Of a stretch of DNA of 64,000 nucleotides, positions 9,162-17,971 are shown one piece after another (the first letter of the stretch is position 1; the number at the start of each line of letters is the position of its first letter). Made by a program: the position numbers and the translations under genes. The notes under the pieces were generated by a model, which was given only the letters and a program-made list of their open reading frames with translations, was not told the origin of the DNA and did not search any database. The stretch is from NCBI RefSeq assembly GCF_031582905.1, contig NZ_CP133990.1, positions 2,294,001 through 2,358,000 of the forward strand. Reading direction: 5' to 3'. Source of the stretch: Pengzhenrongella sp031582905. GTDB lineage: Bacteria > Actinomycetota > Actinomycetes > Actinomycetales > Cellulomonadaceae.

Positions 9162-9959
9162 TCATCCTACTGACGGCGGGGCGTCGTCCTCGGGCGGGAC
9201 CGGAACGTGGACCTCGGGTGCCGGACGACCGCCCGGGGCGGCGACGGGCGGCGCTGCCGCGTCGGCCGGCCCCGCCTGTCCGGACGCGATCCGGGCCTTC
9301 TGCGTCGCGGCGTACACGTCGACGTACTCCTGGCCCGACAGGCTCATGAGCGCGTACATGATCTCGTCGGTCACCGACCGCAGGATGAAGCGGTCGCTCT
9401 CCATCCCCCGGTAGCGGCTGAAGTCGAGCGGCTCGCCGATGACGATGCCGATGCGCATGACCTTGGGGATCCGCTTGCCGATCGGCTGGGCCACGTTGGT
9501 GTCCACCATCGCGACCGGGATGACCGGCGCACCGGACTCGATCGCCAGGCGCGCGACCCCCGTCTTGCCGCGGTACAGGCGGCCGTCGGGGCTGCGGGTC
9601 CCCTCGGGGTAGATGCCGAACAGACCGCCGTCCCTGAGCCGGCGCAGCCCCGTGCGCAGCGCGGCCTCGCTCGCCTTGCCGCCACCACGGTCGACGGGGA
9701 TCGTGCCCACGCCGCGCATGAAGCCCGCGGTCACCCGCCCCTTGAGGCCGGCGCCCTGGAAGTACTCGGACTTGCCGATGAACACGATCTCGCGCGGGAG
9801 CACGAGGGGCAGGAAGAAGGAGTCGATCACCGCGAGGTGGTTGCTGGCCAGGATCGCCGGGCCCTCGGCCGGGACGTTCTCGACCCCGCGCACCCACGGG
9901 CGGTACACGAGGCGCAGCAGGGGACCGACCATCACCCGCTTCATGAACCAGTAGAACAA
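9162..9959 (-). CDS. plsC: 1-acyl-sn-glycerol-3-phosphate acyltransferase
   Basis: 265-aa membrane-associated PlsC-family enzyme that transfers an acyl chain to lysophosphatidate in phospholipid synthesis. Diagnostic motifs: NHLAVIDS (NHx4D catalytic pair) near residue 40 and FGIYPEGTRSPDG (EGTR) near residue 118, with IPVAMVDT downstream. The N-terminus carries short hydrophobic segments consistent with membrane attachment. A 60-residue Pro/Ala-rich tail follows the domain. The start is taken as TTG 9959 because GGAGGTGG lies about eight bases upstream. Position corresponds to Rv2182c. Acyl specificity is not readable. Confidence 0.85.
   Translation of the reverse strand: MFYWFMKRVMVGPLLRLVYRPWVRGVENVPAEGPAILASNHLAVIDSFFLPLVLPREIVFIGKSEYFQGAGLKGRVTAGFMRGVGTIPVDRGGGKASEAALRTGLRRLRDGGLFGIYPEGTRSPDGRLYRGKTGVARLAIESGAPVIPVAMVDTNVAQPIGKRIPKVMRIGIVIGEPLDFSRYRGMESDRFILRSVTDEIMYALMSLSGQEYVDVYAATQKARIASGQAGPADAAAPPVAAPGGRPAPEVHVPVPPEDDAPPSVG
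9164..9169 (-). promoter_or_regulatory. -10 TAGGAT overlapping plsC stop
   Basis: On the minus strand TAGGATGA combines the hexamer with the TGA stop (9164-9162) of the acyltransferase gene. It could drive pfp-aroG independently of plsC, with a leader of about 100 bases. Confidence 0.4.
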
Positions 9960-10014
9960 CGAGCCACCTCCGCCACTGCGCCGACGCGACCCGCGCGCAG
10001 CATCCGTACGACTC

Positions 10015-10020
10015 TAGAGT
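10015..10020 (+). promoter_or_regulatory. -10 element TAGAGT, leaderless start at ATG 10028
   Basis: TAGAGT, seven bases, ATG. The hexamer overlaps an upstream in-frame GTG at 10019, which is therefore rejected as the start. Confidence 0.55.
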
Positions 10021-10027
10021 GCTGCAC

Positions 10028-10594
10028 ATGGCCGCACGTCACGACGACACCGGGGACGCGCCGGACCGCCACGACCCCCGGGACGACGAGATCGCCGAGC
10101 GCTGGGCGGAGATCGTCGCCGACCTCGGCCGACTCGACGCCGACGATCCCGACGAGAGGCCCGACCCCGCCCGTGGGGACGTGGCGGACGACCCGCAGGA
10201 CGACCTCCCCGCGACCGACGAGGGCGCCGGCCGCGCCGTAACCTACCCGGTCGCCCCGTGGGTGTCGGCGCGACCGGCGGCCCGCGAGCTCACCGGCCGG
10301 GACTGGGCCGGGACGGACGACATCGACGCGGCCGAGGCCGAGATCGACGACCGCGACCACTTCGTCCCGCCCGACCCCGGGCCGGTGCTCGGCGGGGACC
10401 CGCTGCTGACGATGGCCTGGCTCGGCGCCGCCGGGGTGCCGATCCTCCTGCTGATCACGCTGGTCGCGTGGCAGGACGCCCCGACGGCCCTCCTGCAGGC
10501 GGCCGGCGTCGTCTTCCTGGCCAGCTGCGCGCTGCTCGTGTGGCGGATGCCACACCGACGCGACGACGACGACGGTCCGGGCGCCGTCGTCTGA
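10028..10594 (+). CDS. conserved actinobacterial membrane protein, unknown function
   Basis: 188 aa. The first two thirds are hydrophilic and strongly acidic (many Asp/Arg pairs), then DHFVPPDPGP immediately precedes two hydrophobic helices (LTMAWLGAAGVPILLLITLVAW and LLQAAGVVFLASCALLVW) and a short charged tail. The HFVPP-Pro-rich motif before two helices is one I associate with an uncharacterised actinobacterial family. No catalytic motif seen. Convergent with the ROK kinase gene; the 81-bp spacer has near-repeated GCGCGCGTGGTCC/GCGCGCATGGTCC segments that may form a terminator. Confidence 0.7.
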   Translation: MAARHDDTGDAPDRHDPRDDEIAERWAEIVADLGRLDADDPDERPDPARGDVADDPQDDLPATDEGAGRAVTYPVAPWVSARPAARELTGRDWAGTDDIDAAEAEIDDRDHFVPPDPGPVLGGDPLLTMAWLGAAGVPILLLITLVAWQDAPTALLQAAGVVFLASCALLVWRMPHRRDDDDGPGAVV

Positions 10595-10675
10595 TCCTCG
10601 TGGTGCCGGGACGCGCGCGTGGTCCGGGGCCGCGCGCATGGTCCACGGACGCGCGCCGCCCGGCGTGCGCCGTCG

Positions 10676-11623
10676 TCAGACTCGGGCGAGGTCGGCGGCG
10701 CCGACGATCCCGGCCTCGTTGCCCATGGACGCGAGCGCGAGAGTCGCCTCGGGCCGGTGACCGCGCGCGGACAGCTGGGCGGCGAAGGACTGCCGGGCGG
10801 GCTCGAGCAGGAGGTCACCGGCAGCCGCGACACCACCGCCGATGACGACGAGCGCGGGATCGAGCAGGGCCGCGACGGAGGCCGACCCGGCACCGATCCA
10901 GTGGCCCAGCCGCGCCAGGAGGCTCACGGCGAGCGGGTCCCCCTTCTCGGCGGCCTCGGTGATCTGCGGACCGGTGAGCGCATCCGCGTCCCCGCCAGCC
11001 AGCTCGAGCAGCGCGGCCCCGTGGCCCGGGTCGACGACGATCGCGGCCTGGGCGTCGCGCACGAGCGCGCTGCCCGACGCGTACTGCTCCCAGCAGCCGT
11101 CGTGCCCGCAGCCGCAGTACCGCCCGTCCGGCACGACCCGCATGTGCCCGACCTCGGCCGCCACGCCCCACGCCCCGCGCACGAGCGTGCCGCCGACGAC
11201 GAGCGCTCCGCCGAGCCCGGTCCCCACCGTGAGCAGCAGCATGTCGTCGACGTCACGCGCCGCACCGAAGCGGAACTCCGCCCAGCCGGCCGCGTTGGCG
11301 TCGTTCTCGACGACGACGCGCACGTCGTCGTCGTCGAGCAGCTCGCTCACGCGGTCGCGCAGCGGGTAGTCGCGCCACGCGATGTTGGGGGCGAACAGCA
11401 CGGTGGAGCGCCCCGAGTCGACGAACCCGGCCGCCGCCACGCCGATCGCGCCGACCTCGTGGTCGCGGGAGAGCTCGGCGTACACGTCCGCGACCGCTCG
11501 GTCGATGCTGGTCGGGTCCTCGGGCTCGGTCGCGCGACGGGTCTGGGCGAGGATCCGGCCCTCGGCGTCCACCACCCCGGCCGCGATCTTCGTGCCGCCG
11601 ATGTCCACACCGATCGCGTGCAT
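10676..11623 (-). CDS. glk: ROK-family glucokinase
   Basis: 315-aa cytosolic sugar kinase, most likely phosphorylating glucose to glucose 6-phosphate. The N-terminal phosphate loop is GVDIGGTK; ENDANAAGWAE carries the catalytic Asp; LLTVGTGLGGALV is the second phosphate motif. The ROK zinc site appears as GRYCGCGHDGCWEQYASG with three Cys plus the upstream GH. IGGGVAAAG near the C-terminus matches the family. Start ATG 11623 with GAGG upstream. Whether ATP or polyphosphate is the donor cannot be decided. Divergent from fadD15 over 230 bp. Confidence 0.88.
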   Translation of the reverse strand: MHAIGVDIGGTKIAAGVVDAEGRILAQTRRATEPEDPTSIDRAVADVYAELSRDHEVGAIGVAAAGFVDSGRSTVLFAPNIAWRDYPLRDRVSELLDDDDVRVVVENDANAAGWAEFRFGAARDVDDMLLLTVGTGLGGALVVGGTLVRGAWGVAAEVGHMRVVPDGRYCGCGHDGCWEQYASGSALVRDAQAAIVVDPGHGAALLELAGGDADALTGPQITEAAEKGDPLAVSLLARLGHWIGAGSASVAALLDPALVVIGGGVAAAGDLLLEPARQSFAAQLSARGHRPEATLALASMGNEAGIVGAADLARV

Positions 11624-11802
11624 GTCCGTCCTCTACCTCGAAGCTCGCGGGCACCGGGTCGGCACCGGCCGACACGCTACGCGGGTCGGCGCGGGCAGGC
11701 GCACGAATGCCGCCCGCGCACGGCCCGACGCCGTGGCCGCCCCTCCGGGTGAACCTGTCACCGGTCACCGTGGGGGTGCGCAGGACGCGGTGGGCGTGGC
11801 GC

Positions 11803-11808
11803 TATCGT
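11803..11808 (+). promoter_or_regulatory. -10 element TATCGT upstream of fadD15
   Basis: TATCGT would start transcription about 38 bases before ATG 11854, so this transcript would have a short leader. Confidence 0.4.
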
Positions 11809-11853
11809 CGGGCCAAGCGTCGCCTCGACCCGCCGTCTGACAATGGAGCCAGC

Positions 11854-13676
11854 ATGGACGAGATCCACACCCCACTCCTCGTGGACGTCGACCCGTCCCG
11901 GAACCTCAACGACATGCTCGCCGAGCGCGTGCGGAGCGCGCCGGACGGCAGCCTCGTCGAGCGCCGGTCGCCGGACGGCAGCGGGTGGACGCCGATGTCG
12001 GCCCGCGAGTTCGACGCCGCCGTCGTGGCGACCGCCAAGGGTCTGGTCGCCCGCGGGGTCGCCCCGGGCGACCGGGTCGGCATCATGTCCCGCACCCGCT
12101 ACGAGTGGACGCTGCTCGACTGGGCGATCTGGGCGGCCGGTGCGATCCCGATCCCCCTGTACGAGACGTCGTCCGCGGAGCAGGTGCACTGGATCCTCAC
12201 CGACTCCGGGGTGTCGGTCCTCGTCGTCGAGACCGCCGAGCACGCCGCGGTCGTCGCCTCCGTGCGCGCCGAGGCCCCCGAGGTCCGGGACGTGCTCGTG
12301 CTGGACGACGGCGCGGTCGACGCGCTCGTCGCCGAGGGGACCGAGGTCCCCGACGAGGAGATCCGCCGGCGCCGCGGCCTGGCCGACCTGGCCGACGTCG
12401 CGACCATCATCTACACGTCCGGCACGACCGGGCGGCCCAAGGGCGCCGAGCTGACCCACGAGAACTTCTACGTGCTGACGGTCAACGCCGTGAAGGGCCT
12501 GCACGAGGTCGTCTCGACCCCGGGCGCGCGCACCCTGCTGTTCATGCCGCTCGCGCACGTGTTCGCGCGCTTCGTCGAGGTGCTCGTCATCGCCGCGGGC
12601 GCCACCATCGGCCACACGCCGGACACCAAGGACCTCCTGCCGGACCTCGCGACCTTCAGGCCGACGTTCATCCTGTCCGTCCCCCGCGTGTTCGAGAAGG
12701 TCTACAACTCCAGCGAGCAGAAGGCCGTCGCGGGCGGCAAGGGGAAGATCTTCCACAAGGCCGCGAGCACCGCGATCGCCTACTCGCGTGCGCTGGACGC
12801 GCCCGGGGGCCGTCGCTCGCGCTGCGTCTGCAGCACAAGGTCGCCGACCGCCTCGTCCTGTCCAAGCTGCGCACCGCGCTCGGCGGCCAGGTGGAGTGGG
12901 CCATCTCCGGCGGCGCGCCCCTGGGTGAGCGCCTGGGCCACTTCTACCGCGGTGTCGGCCTGCGCGTGCTCGAGGGCTACGGGCTCACCGAGACCACGGC
13001 CCCCAGCACCGTGAACCTGCCCGACCGCACCAAGATCGGCACCGTCGGTCCGCCGCTGCCCGGCACCGCGGTCCGGCTCGCGGCCGACGGCGAGGTGGAG
13101 GTCAAGGGACCTCACGTCTTCCGCGGCTACCACGGCAACCCGACCGCGGCCGCCGAGGCCTTCGACGACGGCTGGTTCCGGACCGGGGACCTCGGCACGC
13201 TCGACGAGGACGGCTTCCTGCGGATCACCGGCCGCAAGAAGGAGATCATCGTCACGGCCGGCGGGAAGAACGTCGCCCCCGCCGTGCTCGAGGACCGCCT
13301 GCGCGCGCACCCGCTGGTGAGCCAGTGCGTCGTCGTCGGCGACCAGCGGCCGTTCATCGGGGCGCTCATCACCCTCGACGCGGAGGCGCTGCCCGGGTGG
13401 CTCGCCGCCCACGGCCACCCCGTGGTCGACGCGGACGCGGCCCGGACCGAGCCGGCCGTCCTCGCGGCGATCGACGAGGCGGTGGAGCGCGCGAACAAGG
13501 CGGTCAGCCGGGCCGAGTCGATCCGCAAGTACCGGCTGCTCGAGTCCGACCTCACGATCGCCAACGGGTACCTGACCCCCAAGATGAGCGTGAAGCGCAA
13601 CGTGGTGCTCAAGGACTTCGCCGGCGAGGTGGAGGCGCTGTACGAGGGGCCGCAGCCGGCGGGCGTGCACCTGTAG
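11854..13676 (+). CDS. fadD15: long-chain fatty-acid--CoA ligase (FadD15-type), frameshifted as sequenced
   Basis: Adenylate-forming enzyme of about 607 aa activating long-chain fatty acids to acyl-CoA. P-loop IIYTSGTTGRPKGAELTHEN near residue 186, then PLAHVFARF, ISGGAPLGERLGHFYRG, GYGLTETTAP, WFRTGDLGTLDEDGF and the C-terminal GRKKEIIVTAGGKNVAP with PKMSVKRNVV. The frame breaks in GGGGG at 12805-12809; one added G restores APGGPSLALRLQHKV. Start ATG 11854 (DEIHTPLLVDVD) is preceded by GGAG. Corresponds to Rv2187 in the conserved order. A real inactivation is unlikely, as both halves are fully conserved. Confidence 0.9.
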
Positions 13677-13686
13677 CACCACGCCC

Positions 13687-13764
13687 ACCGGCGGCGGACC
13701 GCCGGTCCCCCGCGTCCACCACGACCCCCGCCACCCCCCACGGACCAGCCGTCCTCGGGGGTGG
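13687..13764. terminator. two hairpins between fadD15 and the small Cys protein
   Basis: ACCGGCGG/CCGCCGGT with a CGGA loop (13687-13706) fits the plus-strand gene; CCACCCCC (13731-13738) with GGGGGTGG (13757-13764), plus internal ACGGA pairing, fits the minus-strand gene. Confidence 0.55.
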
Positions 13765-13797
13765 TGCGTGCCCGGACCGCCGCCGCGCCCCGGGCGG

Positions 13798-14044
13798 TCA
13801 CATCGCCCGCACCATGCGCAACGGCGGGACGAGCCCGGACGACGCGAGGACGTCGATCGCGGCGCGCTCGTCGTCGTCCAGGTCGACGGCAGCCCCGGGG
13901 TCGTCGTCCGGCCGCCGGGCGCGACGCCCGTCCGTCCGGGGGCGGGCCGTCACCGGAGGGACGGACCGGGATGGTCAGGAAGGTCACCACGCAGTCGGTG
14001 CAGGCTGCCCCACGGACCGTGCAGCTGTCGCAGTCGATCATCAT
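13798..14044 (-). CDS. small conserved protein with two CxxC motifs, frameshifted as sequenced
   Basis: About 82 aa. It opens MMIDCDSCTVRGAACTDCVV, giving CDSC and CTDC knuckles that could bind zinc or a metal cluster, and ends DLDDDERAAIDVLASSG followed by LVPPLRMVRAM, a hydrophobic helix-like tail. This layout recurs in actinobacterial genomes as an uncharacterised protein (recognised from memory). The two parts lie in different frames; the likely lost base is in a run written GGGGG at 13938-13942. Start ATG 14044 lies seven bases after TAGCGT. Divergent from the nuclease gene. Confidence 0.7.
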
Positions 14045-14051
14045 GTCCGCG

Positions 14052-14057
14052 ACGCTA
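14052..14057 (-). promoter_or_regulatory. -10 element TAGCGT, leaderless start at ATG 14044
   Basis: TAGCGT, seven bases, ATG on the minus strand; back-to-back with an identical hexamer for the divergent nuclease gene. Confidence 0.55.
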
Positions 14058-14129
14058 GGGCGGGCCACCCACACGCCGGCCGACGGGCCGCTCCGGCGAG
14101 CCCCCACCGGCCGTGTCGGTGCCCCGGGT

Positions 14130-14135
14130 TAGCGT
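14130..14135 (+). promoter_or_regulatory. -10 element TAGCGT, leaderless start at ATG 14143
   Basis: TAGCGT, seven-base spacer, ATG; selects 14143 over an upstream in-frame start at 14113. Confidence 0.55.
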
Positions 14136-14142
14136 CCGCACC

Positions 14143-15880
14143 ATGCTCGTGGCCCCGTCCCCCACCCTCGTCCGACCGCCGTCCGCCGCCGGCGGCGTCC
14201 CCGTGCAGCCGACCCTCGACGAGCTGGGCACGCCGCTGCGCGACGTCACCTTCGTCGTGGTCGACCTCGAGACCACGGGAGGCACGCCGGGGGTCAACGG
14301 CATCACGGAGATCGGTGCGGTCAAGGTGCGCGGGGGCGAGGTGCTGGGCGAGTTCCAGACGCTCGTGAACCCGGGCATCCCGGTCCCGGCCTTCATCTCC
14401 ACACTGACCGGGATCACGACCGGCATGGTGCGCTCCGCACCCCGCATCGAGGAGGTGCTGCCGTCCTTCCTGGAGTTCGCCACCGGTGCCGTCCTCGTCG
14501 CCCACAACGCACCGTTCGACATGGGGTTCCTCAAGGCCGCCGCCCGCGCGTGCGGCTACCCGTGGCCGGGGAACCAGGTCCTGGACACGGTGCGGCTGGC
14601 GCGGCGCGTGGTGCTGCGCGACGAGGCCCCCAACCACAAGCTCGGCACGCTCGCCGCCCTCTTCGGCGCCTCGGTGACGCCCGACCACCGGGCCCTGTCG
14701 GACGCGCGGGCGACGGTCGACGTCCTGCACGCGCTGCTGAGCCGCCTCGCGCCGCTGGGGATCACCCACCTCGAGGACCTCGCGACCGCCACGGACCCCG
14801 TCCCGGCCGACGTGCGCCGCAAGCGGCACCTCGCGAGCGACCTGCCCGACGCGCCGGGCGTCTACCTCTTCCGCGGCCCGGGCGAGGAGGTCCTCTACGT
14901 CGGGACGTCGACGTCCATCCGCACCCGGGTCCGCAGCTACTTCACCGCGGCCGAGAAGCGCGGGCGCATGACCGAGATGGTCCGCATCGCCCACGCCGTC
15001 ACCCCGGTCGTGTGCGCGACGGCGCTCGAGGCCCGCGTGCGTGAGCTGCGGCTCATCGCCGAGCACTCCCTCGCTACAACCGCCGGTCACGGTTCCCCGA
15101 GCGGATGCCGTGGGTCCGGCTGTCCGGCGGCGCCGCGCCGCGGTTGCAGGTCGTGCGCGACGTCGTCGCCGGGCGCCCGCACATCGGCCCGTTCAGCTCG
15201 CGGTCCGCGGCGGTGCTCGCGCTCGAGGCGATCGACGCGACGTTCGGGTCCCGGACGCCCGGGACCCGGGCGACCGCGGTCCTCGACGCGCAGACCGCCG
15301 ACCGCGTCGCCGCCGCCATGACGGGTGACCCGCGCCCGGTCGTCGACGCGCACGCCGCCCGGATCGCCAGGCTCATCACGGCCGAGCGGTTCGAGGAGGC
15401 GGCCGACGCCCGGGACCGGCTCGACACCTTCCTGCGCGGCGCAGCACGGGCCCAGCGGCTGGCCCCGCTGGCGGCGTGCGAGGAGCTCGTCGCCGCACGC
15501 CGCACCGACCGCGGCGGCTGGGAGGTCGTGCTCGTCCGGCATGGCCGGCTCGCCGGGACCGCGTCGGTCGAGCCCCGCACCGACCCGCGGGGCGCGATCG
15601 AGTCCCTGCGGCTCACCGCCGAGCACGTGCCGGCCCCGGTGGCGCCCGCACCCGCCGCACACCCCGAGGAGGCCGACCTCGTCCTCGACTGGCTCGACGC
15701 ACCGGGCGTGCGCCTCGTGGACGCGCGGACGGGCGACGACGCCCCACCGGCCCGGTGCAGCCCGGTCGTCGGTGCCCAGGCGTTCACCGACCCGGCCCGG
15801 GTCGCCGCCGCCGTCGCCGCCGCGCTCGCCTCGATCCGGGCCGACGTCGACAGCGCGGAGGCCGTGGGGGCGCGGCATGA
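14143..15880 (+). CDS. DEDDh 3'-5' exonuclease fused to GIY-YIG/UvrC-like domain, frameshifted as sequenced
   Basis: About 579 aa after two corrections. N-terminal DnaQ-like exonuclease: FVVVDLETTGG (first Asp/Glu), VLVAHNAPFDMGF, and HRALSDARATVDVL (catalytic His/Asp). From about residue 235 a GIY-YIG nuclease domain follows: DLPDAPGVYLFRG, EEVLYVGTSTSIRTRVRSYF, then a UvrC-like region with RFEEAADARDRLD. The fusion matches M. tuberculosis Rv2191 and suggests a DNA-repair role; UvrC-type incision has not been shown for it as far as I know. Frame breaks: CCC at 15068-15070 (one C lost) and GGGGG at 15866-15870; with the second fixed the gene ends at TGA 15880 just before the next ribosome site. 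Confidence 0.82.
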
Positions 15881-15921
15881 TGGGCGGGTCGCCGCCGGGC
15901 GGCACCGAAGGAAGGACGAGC

Positions 15922-16203
15922 ATGCTCACAGCCATGGTCCTGATCGACGTCGACGCCGGACGCATCCCGGAGGTCGCCTCCGAGATCGCGGACGTGCCCG
16001 GCGTCAGCGAGGTCTACTCGGTCACCGGCGAGGTCGACCTCATCGCGATGATCCGTGTCCGCCAGCACGACGAGCTCGCCGACGTCATCGCGGACCGGCT
16101 GAGCAAGGTCACCGGGGTGCTGCGGACCCAGACGTACATCGCCTTCCGGACCTACTCCAAGCATGACCTCGAGCAGGCGTTCGACATCGGCCTCGAGGAC
16201 TGA
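15922..16203 (+). CDS. Lrp/AsnC ligand-binding-domain protein without DNA-binding domain
   Basis: 93 aa, a stand-alone RAM/AsnC C-terminal domain (IPEVASEIADVPGVSEVYSV, GEVDLIAMIRVRQHDELADV, GVLRTQTYIAFRTYS). Full-length Lrp regulators carry an extra N-terminal HTH, absent here, so this is probably an amino-acid-sensing partner or a stand-alone ligand-binding oligomer rather than a repressor. GAAGGAAGG precedes ATG 15922. It ends 18 bp from the convergent trpD. The ligand is unknown; being next to trpD makes an aromatic amino acid conceivable but unproven. Confidence 0.85.
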   Translation: MLTAMVLIDVDAGRIPEVASEIADVPGVSEVYSVTGEVDLIAMIRVRQHDELADVIADRLSKVTGVLRTQTYIAFRTYSKHDLEQAFDIGLED

Positions 16204-16221
16204 CGCCGACCACCTGGGCGC

Positions 16222-17262
16222 TCAGGCGCTCGCGACCCGCCAACGCTCCAGGACCCCGGCGGCCGCACCGTCGTCGATCGCCGCGGCGGCCACGGACATC
16301 GCCGCCGTGAGCCGCTCCGCGAGCGAGCCGTCGGTCGCGACGAGCGACCCGTCGGCGACGAGCGCCGCGGCGGCGTTGAGCACCACGGCGTCGCGCACGT
16401 GCCCCGGCTCGCCGTCGAGCAGGCGGCGTGCGACGTCGGCGTTGTACGCGGCGTCGGCGCCCCGCAGGTCCGCGACCTCGGCCGGCGCCAGCCCGAGGTC
16501 GGCGACCGAGTCGAGCACCTCCTCCGTCACGACGCCGTCGCGCACCTCCCACACACGCGAGCGCGCCGTCGGGGCGAGCTCGTCGAGCCCGTCCTCGCCG
16601 CGGAACACCAGGGCGTCGGTCCCCCGCGACGCGAACACGCCGGCGATCAGCGGCGCCATCCGCGGGTCCGCGACCCCCACGGCGGTGGCCGCGGGCGCCG
16701 CGGGGTTCGTCATCGGCCCGAGGAAGTTGAAAGCCGTGGCGATGCCCAACTCGCGCCGCACCACGGCGGCGTGCCGCATCGACGGGTGGAACATGCCGGC
16801 GAAGCAGAAGGTGATGCCCACCTCGTGCGCGATCTGCGCGACCCGCTCGACCGGTTGGTCGAGGCGGATCCCGAGGGCCTCGAGAACGTCCGCCGAGCCC
16901 GAGGACGACGACGCCGCCCGGTTGCCGTGCTTCACCACGGTCGTCCCAGTCCCCGCGACGACCAGCGCGGCCATCGTCGAGATGTTGACGGTGTGCGCCC
17001 GGTCGCCGCCCGTGCCGACCAGGTCGACCGTGCGGCCGGGCACCTCGATGCGCAGCGCGTGCTCGAGCATCGTGTCGGCAAGGGCGGTGAGCTCTCCGAC
17101 CGTCTCGCCTTTCCCGCGCAGCGCGACGAGGAAGGCCGCGAGGCGCGCCGGGGAGGCGCTGCCTGCCATCACCTCACCCATCGCCCAGGAGGTCTCCTCC
17201 GACGTCAGGTCCCGACCGGAGACGAGCCCGGTGAGCAGGCCCGACCAGGTGGGCGCCGTCAT
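16222..17262 (-). CDS. trpD: anthranilate phosphoribosyltransferase
   Basis: 346-aa cytosolic enzyme of tryptophan synthesis converting anthranilate and PRPP to phosphoribosyl-anthranilate. Key blocks: DLVGTGGDRAHTVNIST (GTGGD PRPP-binding motif, with NIST), VVKHGNRAASSSSGSADVLE, FCFAGMFHPSMRHAA and FNFLGPMTNPA. Full length for the family. It is expressed apart from other trp genes, as in M. tuberculosis Rv2192c. ATG 17262 overlaps the stop of the upstream receiver-like gene (ATGA), indicating coupled translation. Confidence 0.93.
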   Translation of the reverse strand: MTAPTWSGLLTGLVSGRDLTSEETSWAMGEVMAGSASPARLAAFLVALRGKGETVGELTALADTMLEHALRIEVPGRTVDLVGTGGDRAHTVNISTMAALVVAGTGTTVVKHGNRAASSSSGSADVLEALGIRLDQPVERVAQIAHEVGITFCFAGMFHPSMRHAAVVRRELGIATAFNFLGPMTNPAAPAATAVGVADPRMAPLIAGVFASRGTDALVFRGEDGLDELAPTARSRVWEVRDGVVTEEVLDSVADLGLAPAEVADLRGADAAYNADVARRLLDGEPGHVRDAVVLNAAAALVADGSLVATDGSLAERLTAAMSVAAAAIDDGAAAGVLERWRVASA

Positions 17263-17693
17263 CCGCGCGCCATGCGGGCCCGCAGCAGGTCCGCGACGAC
17301 GCGCTGCAGCTCGACCGGGTCGAGGGGTGGGACAGCACCGCGTCGGCGAGCGACCACGACGCGAGCCAGGCGTCCTGGGTGCGCCCCGTCAGCACGAGCA
17401 CGGGGGCAGTCGAAGACCTCGTGCTTGAGCTGGCGGCACAGCCCCATCCCGCCCGACTTGGCGGCCTCGCCGTCGAGGATCATCAGGTCGAGGTCACCGG
17501 CGTCGGCGGTCTGGACGACGACCGGGTGGGTGGCCACCTCGACCCACTGGATGTCCGGTGCGCCCTTCGCCAGCCGGCGCCCCACGCCCAGGCGGACCTG
17601 GCTGCGCGTGTCGACGTCGTCGCTGTACAGCAGCACGCGCGGAGCGCGCTCCCCGATCGCTGCGCCGCCCACTCCGCTGAGCTCGATGGTCAT
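17259..17693 (-). CDS. response-regulator receiver-like protein, frameshifted as sequenced
   Basis: About 145 aa after correction. RVLLYSDDVDTRSQVRLGVG resembles the acidic N-terminus of receiver domains, LDLMILDGEAAKSGGMGLCR places an Asp where the phospho-acceptor would be, and VLVLTGRTQDAWLASWSLADAVL continues the fold, ending in a helix VELQRVVADLLRARMARG. No output domain. Two breaks, at GGGGG 17402-17406 and GGGG 17324-17327 (plus-strand view), are both compatible with lost bases. It sits directly upstream of, and overlaps, trpD; this pairing is recurrent in actinobacteria. The phosphodonor and function are unknown. Confidence 0.75.
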   Translation of the reverse strand: MTIELSGVGGAAIGERAPRVLLYSDDVDTRSQVRLGVGRRLAKGAPDIQWVEVATHPVVVQTADAGDLDLMILDGEAAKSGGMGLCRQLKHEVFDCPRARADGAHPGRLARVVVARRRGAVPPLDPVELQRVVADLLRARMARG

Positions 17694-17881
17694 GCCCGCC
17701 CCGTTCCGCCGTCCGTGTCCCGTGCGTCTCGCGTGGCATCTTGGCACGCACATGGCCTGCGGCGTGCGTCCCGGTGCGCGTGCCGGTCTGCCTGCCGGAG
17801 TCGGCACCGGCCGGGACCAACACGACGACGGTCGGTCGCAGGTGCGACGGGGTCGGAGCCGGGGAGCGTCGTCGGATGCAG

Positions 17882-17905
17882 GTCACGGCGAAGTGACGAT
17901 GTGAC
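17882..17905. promoter_or_regulatory. GTCAC-N6-GTGAC inverted repeat upstream of ctaE
   Basis: GTCAC (17882-17886) and GTGAC (17893-17897) form an inverted repeat with a six-base gap; a third GTGAC follows at 17901-17905. About 60-80 bp upstream of the predicted ctaE promoter, a plausible operator for the respiratory operon. The regulator is unknown. Confidence 0.4.
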
Positions 17906-17958
17906 ATTTACCGCGCCCCACACGTCGGCTCGTGCGCCCACCTTCACAGCTTCTCCCC

Positions 17959-17964
17959 CATAAT
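17959..17964 (+). promoter_or_regulatory. -10 element CATAAT, leaderless start at GTG 17972
   Basis: CATAAT is unusually AT-rich for this region and lies seven bases before GTG. An in-frame ATG at 17963 falls inside the hexamer. Confidence 0.6.
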
Positions 17965-17971
17965 GGGCTGC

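Noticed and set aside
10595..10675. GCGCGCGTGGTCC-like near repeats as a regulatory site
   Set aside because: They lie between convergent genes and most likely form a weak terminator; no clear stem strong enough to annotate separately.
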